A DNA stretch of 64,000 nucleotides from CBDCPI01 sp965220245. Lineage in GTDB: Bacteria > Chloroflexota > Dehalococcoidia > Lucifugimonadales > UBA3495. Location of the stretch: positions 62,001 to 126,000 of the forward strand of contig CBDCPI010000014.1 in NCBI GenBank assembly GCA_965220245.1, written 5' to 3'. The notes beneath the pieces are model-generated. The model worked only from the letters and a program-made list of their open reading frames with translations, made no database searches and was not told where the DNA came from. Positions 1 to 8,742 of this stretch are shown here, one piece after another. The position numbers and the translations under genes are program-made. Numbering within the stretch: position 1 is the first letter of the stretch; the number at the start of each line of letters is the position of its first letter.

Positions 1-1
1 G

Positions 2-556
2 GTCCCCACTGCGGCGAAGCAGGAGTTGGGCAAGCTAATCGACGGGCTGGCCTTGGAGTACTCCCGTGATGTCCGCTGGGTCGCCCCGGAGGGAATACAT
101 CTGACGTTGAAGTTTTTGGGTAATGTCGAGGCCTCGCGAATCAGCAGCGTCATCGAAAGCATGGGCGCCGCCGCCAAGGGCACTGGCCCCTTTCGCCTCC
201 AGGTCTCCGGCTTAGGGACCTTTCCCAACGCCGCACGGCCCAGGGTCTTGTGGGCCGGGGTCACCGGCGACTTGGAGCCGTTGCTGGAGTTACAGCAACG
301 AGTGGAGAACGCTATGGCTGGCCTGGGTTTTGCCAAGGACCGGCAGTGCTTCAATCCCCACCTGACCTTGGGTAGAGTCCGGGACCGGGTGTCGCCCGCC
401 AACCGGCAGGGGATTGGAGCCGCCTTCTCCGGCCAAGGGCTGGCGTCGCCGGAGCCGTGGCTGGTGGAGGAGGTGTTCTTGGTCCAGAGCCGCTTGGGGC
501 CTCAGAGAGCAACCTATTCCGACTTAGCGGCCAGGCCATTTCGGGCCGAGAAATGA
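2..556 (+). CDS. thpR: RNA 2',3'-cyclic phosphodiesterase (ThpR/LigT), 5' end outside window
   Basis: Member of the 2H phosphoesterase family that opens 2',3'-cyclic RNA ends (also called 2'-5' RNA ligase). Both catalytic HxTx motifs are visible: HLTL about 25 residues after the first in-window TTG (base 26), and HLTL again at residue 112 counted from that TTG. The spacing is normal for the family. The reading frame is open from base 2, and the residues before the TTG still look like the family, which normally has about 20 more residues at the N-terminus. I therefore read it as a gene cut by the window edge rather than one starting at base 26. Confidence 0.9.
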   Translation, partial: VPTAAKQELGKLIDGLALEYSRDVRWVAPEGIHLTLKFLGNVEASRISSVIESMGAAAKGTGPFRLQVSGLGTFPNAARPRVLWAGVTGDLEPLLELQQRVENAMAGLGFAKDRQCFNPHLTLGRVRDRVSPANRQGIGAAFSGQGLASPEPWLVEEVFLVQSRLGPQRATYSDLAARPFRAEK

Positions 557-590
557 TAACTTGAGAACCTAGCGGGCGGCCATAAGACAG

Positions 591-687
591 GTAACTGTTC
601 AGATTTGAGGGGAATTGGCCCTTCGACTCCGCTGCGCTCACGGTGAGCGGTTCCGTGTCAGTGCGCTTACCAACTCTGAACAGTTAC
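591..687. mobile_element. 97-bp non-autonomous element (MITE), IS66-like ends, copy 1
   Basis: Perfect 13-bp terminal inverted repeats, GTAACTGTTCAGA at 591-603 and TCTGAACAGTTAC at 675-687, enclose a non-coding core. The element is flanked by a perfect 8-bp direct repeat TAAGACAG (583-590 and 688-695). A second element of exactly the same length lies at 62380-62476. GTAA ends with 8-bp target duplications are the hallmark of the IS66 family, so it is probably a mini-element moved by an IS66-type transposase. No transposase is encoded here. Confidence 0.88.
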
Positions 688-730
688 TAAGACAGGTCTC
701 TCATTCCCTATTACTTGGTAGAATGAACTC

Positions 731-1672
731 ATGGACCGGATTACAACGACCATCAAGCCCAAGGCCCCTTTCGACTTCGACCTGACCGCCGGGTACCACA
801 CCTACTTTCAGGGCAGGTACGGGTCGGACTCCCTAGCCGACGGGGTATACCGGCGCCTACTGGACTTGGAGGGAGACCTGGTGTTGGCGTCGGTTTCATC
901 GGTGGGGACCATCGAGGACCCGGAGCTGAGGGTGGAGCTTTGCTCCGATGGGTTGGCTGGCGGGCTGGGCGCCGAGCAGGTGAAGTTGGCCGCGGAACGA
1001 GTTGCTTGGCTTTTGGGCACGGACCAAGACTTGGCTCCCTTTTATGCTATGGGCAACGGGGCGACGGACACTCAGGCGATGGCTAGCATCATTCAGGCTT
1101 ATCACGGGCTGCATCTGCCCCATACCGCAACGGTGTACGAAGCCTTGGTGCTGGCCATCCTGGGGCAGCAAATCGCTACCAACGTGGCCCGGATAATCCG
1201 GACGTTGCTCATCGAGACCTATGGACCCCGCCAAGAGTTCGACGGCGAGACTTGGTACGCCTTCCCCCGGCCGGAGACGTTGGCGGCCCTGTCCATCGAG
1301 GAACTGCGAGGGATGAAGCTCAGCGGGCGCAAGGCCGAATATGTGAAGGGTATCTCGGAAGCGGCGTTGGATTTCTCACCGACCGGCATGGAGGCGCTGC
1401 ACGCCATGGCTGACGACGAGGTGGTGCGAAAACTGGTGGCGTTGCGGGGCGTAGGTTCTTGGACCGCTCAGTGGGTGCTGATACGGGCTCTGGGCCGGCC
1501 GGACGCCCTGCCCTTGGGCGACTTGGCGCTGCGGCGGGTGGTGTCCCGAGTCTTCTTCGGAGGTGGGGAGATCAACGACTCCCAACTGGAGGAGTTCGCG
1601 CATCGATGGTCCCCGTGGCGGACCTATGCCACGGTGTACTTATTCTCGGCAATGCGGGGAGGTATGGTGTAG
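731..1672 (+). CDS. alkA: DNA-3-methyladenine glycosylase II (AlkA-like)
   Basis: Base-excision repair enzyme that removes alkylated purines. The 313-residue protein has an N-terminal AlkA-type domain followed by an HhH-GPD core. The GQQ motif (ILGQQIA) and the helix-hairpin-helix LRGVGSWTAQW are present, followed about 20 residues later by the catalytic aspartate in LPLGDLALRR. Length and domain order fit the AlkA branch rather than the shorter Nth/MutY types. It stands alone, and converges with ffh with only 3 bases between the stop codons. mutM at 9.2-10.0 kb is a second base-excision glycosylase in the window. Confidence 0.9.
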   Translation: MDRITTTIKPKAPFDFDLTAGYHTYFQGRYGSDSLADGVYRRLLDLEGDLVLASVSSVGTIEDPELRVELCSDGLAGGLGAEQVKLAAERVAWLLGTDQDLAPFYAMGNGATDTQAMASIIQAYHGLHLPHTATVYEALVLAILGQQIATNVARIIRTLLIETYGPRQEFDGETWYAFPRPETLAALSIEELRGMKLSGRKAEYVKGISEAALDFSPTGMEALHAMADDEVVRKLVALRGVGSWTAQWVLIRALGRPDALPLGDLALRRVVSRVFFGGGEINDSQLEEFAHRWSPWRTYATVYLFSAMRGGMV

Positions 1673-1675
1673 ACC

Positions 1676-3013
1676 TCACCCGAACAGCTTCATCAATGCC
1701 TTCGGATTCCTGGAACGGGATAACTGCCGGACCCACTTTTGGGTCTGCCGGAACTGGTTGAGGAGTTGGTTGATGTCCTGTGGCGTGGTGCCGCTACCCT
1801 TCGCAATCCGGCGGCGGCGGCTGCCGTTGATGATCTCCGGACGCTGCCTTTCGTCCGGGGTCATGGAGTAAATCATAGCTTCGATGCGTTTTACTTGACC
1901 CTCATCTTCCAAAGCGCCAACGGGTAAGCGCTTGCTAAGTTGGTTCATCCCCGGGATCATCTCCATCACCTGGCTCAACGATCCCATTTTCTTAACGCTT
2001 TGGATCTGTTGCAAGAAGTCTTCCAGGTCAAAGTTGGCTTGGCGGAACTTTCGCTCCAGTTCTTTGGCCTGCTTTTCGTCCATTGCTTCTTGGGCTTTTT
2101 CGATCAGGGTTAGGACGTCTCCCATAGCCAAGATTCGAGAAGCCATTCGGTCCGGGTGGAACTGTTCCAAGGCGTCGGGCCGCTCGCCGACTCCCACATA
2201 CTTGATGGGCACGCCGGTGACCCTGGTCACCGACAGCGCCGCGCCGCCGCGGGCGTCGCCGTCCAGCTTGGTCATGATTAGCCCGGTTAGAGAGACGCGC
2301 TGGTGGAATTCTTTTGCGGCGTTTACGGCGTCCTGCCCGGTCATGGAGTCCACCACCAAGAGGGTCTCTTGAGGTGAAACCGCCGCCTTGATGGCTTCCA
2401 TCTCCTTCATCATCTCGTCGTCGATGTGAAGGCGACCTCCGGTGTCAACAATGGTCCAGTTAACCCCAAGCTCCTCGGCCCGCTTCAGGCCGGCTTTAGC
2501 TACTTGTACCGGGGAAGAGTTCTTGGGGTCTTCCGAATACACCGGAACGTCCAGTTGCTTGCCCAAGGTCTCAAGCTGCTGGATAGCCGCGGGACGGCGC
2601 AGGTCGGCGGCCACCATCAACGAGCGGTGGCCCTGCCGACGCAAAGCCAACGCCAGCTTCGCGGCGGTGGTGGTCTTGCCTGAGCCCTGCAAGCCCACCA
2701 TCATGGCTACGCTGGGCGGCTGACTGGAGGGAACCAACCGGTGGTCACCGGCGCTCAGCAGCGAAGTCAACTCTTCATGGACTACCTTGACCACCTGCTG
2801 GCCCGGGGTCAGGCTCTCCATCACGTCCGCGTTTAAGACCCGGGCCTTCACGGCCGCGACAAAGTCTCGGGCCACGCGAAAATTCACATCGGCCTCTAGT
2901 AACGAGCGCCGGACTTGACCAAGGGCTTCATCAATATCCTTCTCGGTCAGCCGTCCCTTGCTGGTGAGCTTTTGGAAGATCCCGGTCAGCTTGTCGGTGA
3001 GGCTATCGAACAT
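1676..3013 (-). CDS. ffh: Signal recognition particle protein Ffh
   Basis: GTPase that binds 4.5S RNA and signal sequences and delivers ribosomes to FtsY at the membrane. The 445 residues show an N-terminal four-helix N domain, then the G domain with GLQGSGKTT (G1), DLRRPAA, DTGGR (G3) and TKLDGDARGG (G4). The methionine-rich M domain carries KMGSLSQVMEMIPG and a GSRRRRIAKGSG RNA-binding stretch. The ATG at 3013 has GGGAG just upstream. The usual rpsP/rimM neighbours are absent. A mini-transposon lies 61 bp upstream of the start, between the gene and any more distant promoter. Confidence 0.97.
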   Translation of the reverse strand: MFDSLTDKLTGIFQKLTSKGRLTEKDIDEALGQVRRSLLEADVNFRVARDFVAAVKARVLNADVMESLTPGQQVVKVVHEELTSLLSAGDHRLVPSSQPPSVAMMVGLQGSGKTTTAAKLALALRRQGHRSLMVAADLRRPAAIQQLETLGKQLDVPVYSEDPKNSSPVQVAKAGLKRAEELGVNWTIVDTGGRLHIDDEMMKEMEAIKAAVSPQETLLVVDSMTGQDAVNAAKEFHQRVSLTGLIMTKLDGDARGGAALSVTRVTGVPIKYVGVGERPDALEQFHPDRMASRILAMGDVLTLIEKAQEAMDEKQAKELERKFRQANFDLEDFLQQIQSVKKMGSLSQVMEMIPGMNQLSKRLPVGALEDEGQVKRIEAMIYSMTPDERQRPEIINGSRRRRIAKGSGTTPQDINQLLNQFRQTQKWVRQLSRSRNPKALMKLFG

Positions 3014-3074
3014 GTTTCTCCCGGCGGTTTGGGTATATCGGCATAATGGCGAAAAGGCCGTTCAACCGCTCTTA

Positions 3075-3284
3075 GAGGGTGTTTAATAAGTCCTAGCAAC
3101 CAGTCACCTGTCACCCTGAGCCTTTCGGCTGCGCTCAAGATAAACTCCGCGAAGGGTCTAAACTCCTTGCCTTCTTAGGCGTTGCTGCTGCCGGGCATTT
3201 TAGATTCCTCACTTCGTTCGGAATGACAGGGCCTGTCCTGAGCCTGTCGAAGGGATGGGCTGCAATCGGTTTTTAAACACCCTC
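3075..3284. mobile_element. 210-bp non-autonomous element, GAGGGTGT ends, TTA duplication
   Basis: Inverted ends GAGGGTGTTTAA (from 3075) and TTAAACACCCTC (to 3284) match perfectly, and the element is flanked by TTA on both sides (3072-3074, 3285-3287). The core contains the CTCAAGATAAACTC and TTCGGAATGACAGG style sequence seen in other intergenic repeats of this window. GAG-starting ends and a 3-bp TNA duplication fit the IS1031 group of the IS5 family. It fills most of the 440-bp gap between ffh and the ABC permease; I see no gene in the remainder. Confidence 0.8.
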
Positions 3285-3453
3285 TTACTGTAAGGATATT
3301 GACCCTTTTAGCTGCAACTCGATTGTAGGTTGGCAACGTTTGCGGGGTCAAGGTTACCAAAGCGGTTTCCTGACGCTAAAACTTTGCCCGTCCCGGACTC
3401 CGGTAGTCGCTCCGGTCTTCTCGCCGGTCCCGTGGCGACCGCTCCCGGCAGCG

Positions 3454-4539
3454 TTATTCCCACCGGAACAGGCGCACCGCCACCACAAAACTAAGGGCCA
3501 ACCAGACTGCCAAGCCGAGGATGTTCCACCCTTGGGACCATAGCGCCTCGCCGTCGATGGCTATGTTTCGCAGCGCCTCGATTAGGTAGGTGAGGGGCAG
3601 AAAATCGGTGATGGATTCTAGTGCAGCGGGCATGACGCTCCGGGGGAAAAACACCCCGGAGAGGAACATCATCGGCAAGGCGACCACGTTGGCCAGAGGA
3701 GCGGCTACGTCTTCCGACCGGGCCCAGCCGGAGATGGCGAACCCGAGGCTGACGAAGACTCCTCCCCCTATCAAGGCCAGTAGCAGAATGGCCGCCATGT
3801 TACCCGCGATGTCTACGTTGAACGCTAGGACTGCTACCCCGATCAAGACCAAGGTCTGAAGAATCGAGACGATCAGGCGGGTTACTACCTGGCCGACTAG
3901 GAAGCTGGCCGGATGCACCGGCGTGGCGAGGAGACGCCTCAGGATTCCCCGGTTCTTCAACTGCACGAAGGAGAACGCCACGCTGAACAACCCCATCTGC
4001 ATGATAGACATGGCGACGACGCCCGGCATCAGAAATTCGATGAACCGGAATTCGCGGCTCACCACCGGCTGGGCATCGATGTTGAACCGCCGGGCCGCTC
4101 CGCTTAACTGGAAGTCCATCTCGTCTAGAATCTGGCGGACTATCGACTGCCCGATTTGCACTTCCCGGGGTTGATTGGTGTTGTAGAAGACTTGCACCGA
4201 ATTAGTTCCCTGGGGACTGCCGAACCCTGGGGGAATAATCAGCACCAAGTCCCGGTCGCCTTCGGAGAGCGCGGCCCGTTCCTCCGTATCAGTATTGCTC
4301 GTGGTAAGGTCAAAGGCGCCCGTGCTTTCAAGACTGTCGACCAAGCGGTGGGAGGCCTCGGTGCTGGCTTGGTCTACGACTCCGAAGTCCACTGCGCCGA
4401 AGGAGCCGAAGTTCAAGACGCCGAAGATCACCATGATGACCAATGGAAGGAAAAACGTCCAAAAAATAGCTTGCCGGTCGCGGAACCACATCTTCAGAGA
4501 CGAGATGGTCAGCACCCAGGTTGGGTTGGTGCTCCCCAT
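3454..4539 (-). CDS. ABC-2 type transporter permease
   Basis: Membrane subunit of an ABC exporter, paired with the ATPase encoded immediately upstream. The 361-residue protein has one N-terminal transmembrane helix (AIFWTFFLPLVIMVIFG), a large extracytoplasmic domain of about 150 residues, then about five helices, as in ABC2_membrane_3 proteins. I start it at the ATG at 4539. The frame is open further upstream, but that extension is the ATPase gene read in another frame. Start and preceding stop share one base (TGATG), so the two are translationally coupled. The substrate cannot be told; drugs, lipids or polysaccharide precursors are typical. Confidence 0.9.
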   Translation of the reverse strand: MGSTNPTWVLTISSLKMWFRDRQAIFWTFFLPLVIMVIFGVLNFGSFGAVDFGVVDQASTEASHRLVDSLESTGAFDLTTSNTDTEERAALSEGDRDLVLIIPPGFGSPQGTNSVQVFYNTNQPREVQIGQSIVRQILDEMDFQLSGAARRFNIDAQPVVSREFRFIEFLMPGVVAMSIMQMGLFSVAFSFVQLKNRGILRRLLATPVHPASFLVGQVVTRLIVSILQTLVLIGVAVLAFNVDIAGNMAAILLLALIGGGVFVSLGFAISGWARSEDVAAPLANVVALPMMFLSGVFFPRSVMPAALESITDFLPLTYLIEALRNIAIDGEALWSQGWNILGLAVWLALSFVVAVRLFRWE

Positions 4540-5312
4540 CAGGCTTCTCGCAAGGCATGGCCGGTCAATTCCAAGAAGACGTCCTCCAAGTTTGCTGCGT
4601 TCTCGGTCCTTACTTTGCTGAAGCCAGTGGCCAACAGGTCCTCGATGAGCGCTTGCGGTGTGTCCAAGGCCACGATGCGTCCTTGGTCCATGATGGCGAC
4701 CCGGTCGCAGAGGAACTCCGCTTCCTCCATGTAGTGGGTGGTCAGGAGCACCGTTCGCCCCTGGGCTTTGAATCCCTTGATCAGGGCCCACAGGTGCCGC
4801 CGGGCCTGGGGGTCTAACCCGGTGGTAGGCTCGTCCAAGAACAACACCAGAGGGTTGTTGACCAGGGTGGTGGCGATGGAGAACCGTTGCTTCTGTCCTC
4901 CCGAAAGCACCTTGTACATCGCTTTTCCTTGTTCCTCCAGTTCCACTAGGCGCAGGAGGGCCTGCGGGTCAACCTCCCGGTGATACAAGCTGCCAAAGAC
5001 TTGTAGAAGTTCGGAGAGGTTGAGCCGGTCGAAGAAAGCGGCCGACTGGAGCTGAATTCCAATCATGGACTTGACCGTCCTCGGGTCCTCCCGCACATCG
5101 ATACCGTTGATGCGGGCGGACCCGCGGTCGGGAGCCCGCATTCCTTCCAGTATCTCCACCGTTGTGGTCTTACCGGCGCCGTTGGGGCCCAAAATCCCGA
5201 AGACTTCTCCCGGCTTGATGGAGAATGATACCCCGTCCACGGCCCTCAGGGCACCGTAACTCTTGTGCAGGTCGTTTACCTCCACTATGGCTTCTTGGAC
5301 TCGCTCGGGCAA
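4539..5312 (-). CDS. ABC transporter ATP-binding protein
   Basis: ATPase subunit driving the permease encoded directly downstream. In 257 residues it shows Walker A GPNGAGKTTT, a Q-loop (IGIQLQSAAFF), signature LSGGQKQR, Walker B LFLDEPTTGLD and the H-loop LLTTHYMEEAE. The closest family is the CcmA/DrrA-type multidrug or lipid exporters. The stop codon overlaps the permease start by one base. A TATAAT-like hexamer lies on this strand at 5364-5359, about 47 bases before the start, without a convincing -35 box. Confidence 0.95.
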   Translation of the reverse strand: MPERVQEAIVEVNDLHKSYGALRAVDGVSFSIKPGEVFGILGPNGAGKTTTVEILEGMRAPDRGSARINGIDVREDPRTVKSMIGIQLQSAAFFDRLNLSELLQVFGSLYHREVDPQALLRLVELEEQGKAMYKVLSGGQKQRFSIATTLVNNPLVLFLDEPTTGLDPQARRHLWALIKGFKAQGRTVLLTTHYMEEAEFLCDRVAIMDQGRIVALDTPQALIEDLLATGFSKVRTENAANLEDVFLELTGHALREA

Positions 5313-5398
5313 CTTAACCTCTCTTTGTTGGTGATTGATTTGGGGCGCCTTTAGTCTGATTATATAGGAAACTTCTTAACACCGAGGCTTCACCGGTA

Positions 5399-5465
5399 TA
5401 GTGGATAGTGGCCGGTGGTTAGTGCCCAGAGCTTGGTAAATGGCGACTGACCACTAGCCACTAAC
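5399..5465. repeat. Dispersed hairpin repeat (CCACTAGCCACTAAC family), copy A
   Basis: About 70 bp with self-complementary ends: GTGGATAGTGGCC on one side pairs imperfectly with GACCACTAGCCACTAAC on the other, around a conserved centre GAGCTTGGTAA.TGGCGACT. Three further copies lie at 5503, 13239 and 16573. All four are intergenic. Confidence 0.8.
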
Positions 5466-5502
5466 ATATCCTGTGCTAGAATTATGCAGGCCCACCGAGG
5501 CC

Positions 5503-5575
5503 AAGTGGCCGATGGTTAGTGCCTAGAGCTTGGTAACTGGCGACTAACTACTAGCCACTAATCACTGACCACTAG
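5503..5575. repeat. Dispersed hairpin repeat, copy B
   Basis: Same orientation as copy A and only 37 bp from it, ending 12 bases before the SbcC-like gene. It contains AGAGCTTGGTAACTGGCGAC and the CACTAGCCACT/AGTGGC pairing arms. Copies A and B with the short spacer fill nearly the whole 275-bp divergent gap between the ABC ATPase and the SbcC-like gene, so both promoters must lie in or beside repeat DNA. Confidence 0.8.
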
Positions 5576-5587
5576 GCTGGCCGTTGG

Positions 5588-8176
5588 GTGATGATACCCC
5601 TTAGCTTATCTCTACAAAACTTCCTCTGCTACCGGGAAGGCGTTCCCCCTCTGGACTTCTCTGGAATCCACGTCGCGTGCTTGTGCGGTCCCAACGGCCA
5701 CGGCAAATCGGCCCTGCTGGACGCCATTACGTGGTGCTTGTGGGGCAAAGCCAGAGGGAAGACCCAAGACGAACTGATTTCCTACGGCGCCGACGAGACC
5801 AGCGTCGAGCTGGACTTCCTAGCCAGGAACACCCACTACCGGGCGCTTCGAAGCCATGCCCGGGGCGGCGGCCGGCGACGGCAAGGCGTCACCGACTTTC
5901 AGTTACAAGTAGTCTCTAGCGAAGGGCCGCAGCCCATCACCGGCAATCTGGTGCGGGAAACCCAGGCGAAAATAGACCAGATCACCGGCATGGACTATGA
6001 CTCTTTCACCAACTCCGCCTTTCTGCTCCAAGGCCGGGCCGACGAGTTCACCAACAAGACTCCCGCCGAGCGGAAGGCGGTCTTGGCTAAAATCCTGGGT
6101 CTGGAGCTATACGACCGGCTGCAGGACCGGGCTAGGGAGCGTCTCTCGTTGAACACCGGCACGGTAAGGGAGTTGGAGGGCGCCCTGGGGGAGATGAGGC
6201 GTCAAGCCGAAGCCATCGGAGACCCCACAGAACAATTGGCCCTAGTGCGAGACAGCCTATCACGGCTCGAACCCCGGTTGGCGCAGCAAGTCCGCGAAAC
6301 CGGAGAAATCAAGGCTAAGGCGGCCGAACTGGAACGGCGCATCGAACACTTGGAGGAGGTGAGACAAAACCTCGCCGGCTTGCGGCAAGAGATTGGGCAG
6401 CTCGAGGCCGCCGAGGCCGCAGGCCGCAGCCGCATCCAGCAACTTGAAGCCTTGCTGGCCCAGGGAGACTCTATCCGCCAGAGCCACGCCCGGTTGGAGG
6501 CCGCCAGAAGCCGGTTTGAGGTCTTGGAAGGGGTCCGCCAGTCTTACGATGAATTGATGCAAGCCAAGATGGAATTGGAGCGGACTATCGAAACCGCCCG
6601 GGCCAGGCTCGAAACCCGAGTGGAGCAACTGCGGCGCCGGGTGGAAGTGGAGCTACCGGCGAGGGCCCAGAGTGAATCGGACCTCGCCCAACAGCGAGAG
6701 AACGTCCAAGCACACTTAAAGGCTTTAGAGCAAGAGGAGCAGGCCATTGCCTCCGGCCGCGAGCAGCAGCTAACACTGTCTACCCGCATCGGCGAAGCCC
6801 AAAGCGTGTCGGAGCGTTATAGGGCGGAAGGGTTGGACCTCCGGGCTAAGCTGGAGCTACTGCGCAACACCCGCCATCAGGACGCCTTCTGCCCCTTGTG
6901 CCAAACCCCCTTGGGCCAAGACGGTTGCGCCCGGTTGGCCGACACCTACGAAACGGATATTGCCGAAAAGCGCCGTCTGTTCCGCCTGAACGCCGCCCAG
7001 TTGAAGCAGTTGGAGGCCGACGGTGTCGCCTTGGAGAATGAATTTACCCGCCGGGAACGCTCGGCAAGTCAGAGCAGGCGGCAGCAGGAGCTTAAACTCG
7101 GACAATTGGACCAAAGTATTCACGATGCTCAGTTGGCTAAGGAAGAGTTAAAGCAAGCCAGCGGGGATTTGGAGTTGGCGGAGGCGTCTCTGGCTTCCGG
7201 TGACTTCGCTGCCGAGCATCCGGCCCAACTCAAGCTTCTCCAAGCCAGGACCGAAGTCTTGGGCTACGACGAAGAGGAGCGGCGGCAAGCCTATGTCCTA
7301 GTCCAAGAGTTGCAACCCTTTGCCGACCAACTCTTCCAACTTAACGAGGCGGAGTCCAACCTTCCCCGGGAGACGGAGTTAGCGGCGCAGACCCGGGAGA
7401 TGCTACGGCGGCGGCAAGGCGAACTGGAGCGCATAGAAAAAGAGTACCGGGCCAACCAAGAAGCGGTGCCCAGTCTGCCCCAGTGGCAAGCCAAGCTCAA
7501 GTTAGCCGAGGAAACCCAGGAAAACCTAGAGAGTCTAAGGCAAGACCTTCTATCCCAACGGGGGCGCCTGGAAGACCAGGAACAGCGGGTTGCTGGGCTT
7601 ACCCGGGAGATAACGAGAAGCGAGAATAAACTGTCGGGGTTGTTGGAAGACCGGGGCGTTTATCAGGAGTTGGTGACTGCCTTCGGCCGTCAAGGCGTGC
7701 AAGCAATGCTCATCGAGACGGTGGTCCCCAGGTTGGAGGAGGAAGCCAACAATCTCTTGGGGCGCATGACGGACAACCGGATGTTCGTCAACTTGAATAC
7801 CCAGCGGGAGCGGCGCACCGGACATGGGGAACCCATTGAAACGCTGGAGATTCAGGTTAGCGACGAACTGGGGCCGCGAAGCTATGAAATGTACAGCGGC
7901 GGCGAGGCGTTTCGGATAAACTTAGCCCTGCGCATCGCACTATCCAAGGTGTTGGCCCAGCGTACCGGCGCACCCCTGCCCACGCTGTTCATCGACGAAG
8001 GGTTCGGCACCCAGGACTCTGCCGGACGGGAACGGATATTAGACGTGATCGCGGCGATTCAGGACGACTTTGACAAGATTATAGTCATCACTCACTTGGA
8101 TGAACTGAAGGACATGTTTCCGGTGCGCATCGAAGTCCAGAAAGATGAGCACGGCTCGACTTTCTGGCTCAGCTAG
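5588..8176 (+). CDS. sbcC: SbcC/Rad50-like SMC-family ATPase
   Basis: DNA double-strand-break processing ATPase that works with an SbcD/Mre11 nuclease. The 862 residues show Walker A CGPNGHGKSAL near residue 36 and a Q-loop region FLLQGRADEF. Two long coiled coils flank a zinc hook CPLC near residue 440. The C-terminal half-site has the YSGGEAFRINLAL signature and Walker B TLFIDEGFGTQD. Start is GTG at 5588 or the adjacent ATG at 5591. Unlike the usual sbcDC operon, no sbcD is adjacent; an SbcD-like phosphoesterase lies 19.6 kb away at 27803. Confidence 0.92.
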   Translation: MMIPLSLSLQNFLCYREGVPPLDFSGIHVACLCGPNGHGKSALLDAITWCLWGKARGKTQDELISYGADETSVELDFLARNTHYRALRSHARGGGRRRQGVTDFQLQVVSSEGPQPITGNLVRETQAKIDQITGMDYDSFTNSAFLLQGRADEFTNKTPAERKAVLAKILGLELYDRLQDRARERLSLNTGTVRELEGALGEMRRQAEAIGDPTEQLALVRDSLSRLEPRLAQQVRETGEIKAKAAELERRIEHLEEVRQNLAGLRQEIGQLEAAEAAGRSRIQQLEALLAQGDSIRQSHARLEAARSRFEVLEGVRQSYDELMQAKMELERTIETARARLETRVEQLRRRVEVELPARAQSESDLAQQRENVQAHLKALEQEEQAIASGREQQLTLSTRIGEAQSVSERYRAEGLDLRAKLELLRNTRHQDAFCPLCQTPLGQDGCARLADTYETDIAEKRRLFRLNAAQLKQLEADGVALENEFTRRERSASQSRRQQELKLGQLDQSIHDAQLAKEELKQASGDLELAEASLASGDFAAEHPAQLKLLQARTEVLGYDEEERRQAYVLVQELQPFADQLFQLNEAESNLPRETELAAQTREMLRRRQGELERIEKEYRANQEAVPSLPQWQAKLKLAEETQENLESLRQDLLSQRGRLEDQEQRVAGLTREITRSENKLSGLLEDRGVYQELVTAFGRQGVQAMLIETVVPRLEEEANNLLGRMTDNRMFVNLNTQRERRTGHGEPIETLEIQVSDELGPRSYEMYSGGEAFRINLALRIALSKVLAQRTGAPLPTLFIDEGFGTQDSAGRERILDVIAAIQDDFDKIIVITHLDELKDMFPVRIEVQKDEHGSTFWLS

Positions 8177-8230
8177 GCCACCTGGCACCGGTCGGGTCAG
8201 GCGCTCTAGCGGCAACCGACTGGAGTTGAC

Positions 8231-8716
8231 ATGGCGACAAGGGACAACGGCGGCCTAGACCCCATTCAGGTAAGGCTGGCGGGCCCAGAGGACGTGGCAA
8301 CGGTAGTGGAGTTCAATGCTGCCATGGCTTGGGAGTCGGAGAACCGGGTCCTTGACCGAGACCTCCTGAGCTCCGGTGTAGCCGCGGTCTTTGACAGTGA
8401 ACAACGGGGGCGTTACTACGTGGCCGAGGTCTCGGGGCGGGTGGCCGGCCAGCTTTTGATAACCACCGAATGGAGCGACTGGCGGAACGGGTATTTTTGG
8501 TGGATACAGAGTGTCTATGTTCACCCGGACTACCGTCGGCGAGGCGTGTATCGAAGATTGCACAACCACGTTCTGGCCGAGGCCCGCGGCCGAGAAGACG
8601 TATGCGGCATCCGCCTATACGTGGACCGGGACAACCACCGGGCCCAAAGCGTATACGCCAGCTTGAAGATGGGCCATTCCAACTACGATCTCTGGGAGAT
8701 TGACTTCTTGCCTTAG
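8231..8716 (+). CDS. GNAT family N-acetyltransferase
   Basis: Acetyl-CoA-dependent transferase of the Gcn5 superfamily, 161 residues. Motif A is clear: IQSVYVHPDYRRRGVYRRLHNH, with the RRRGVYRRL pyrophosphate loop. Motif B follows as LYVDRDNHRAQSVYASLKMGHSNYDLWEID. The target is unknown. It follows the SbcC-like gene by 54 bases and precedes the PPOX gene by 26, so the three may be co-transcribed. Confidence 0.9.
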   Translation: MATRDNGGLDPIQVRLAGPEDVATVVEFNAAMAWESENRVLDRDLLSSGVAAVFDSEQRGRYYVAEVSGRVAGQLLITTEWSDWRNGYFWWIQSVYVHPDYRRRGVYRRLHNHVLAEARGREDVCGIRLYVDRDNHRAQSVYASLKMGHSNYDLWEIDFLP

Positions 8717-8742
8717 AGGCTAGTAATTGGGGAGAAATCTAG

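Noticed and set aside
5399..5575. Repeats A and B considered as a CRISPR-like or tandem array
   Set aside because: Only two units here, each self-complementary and also found singly elsewhere; no spacers of uniform length and no cas genes.
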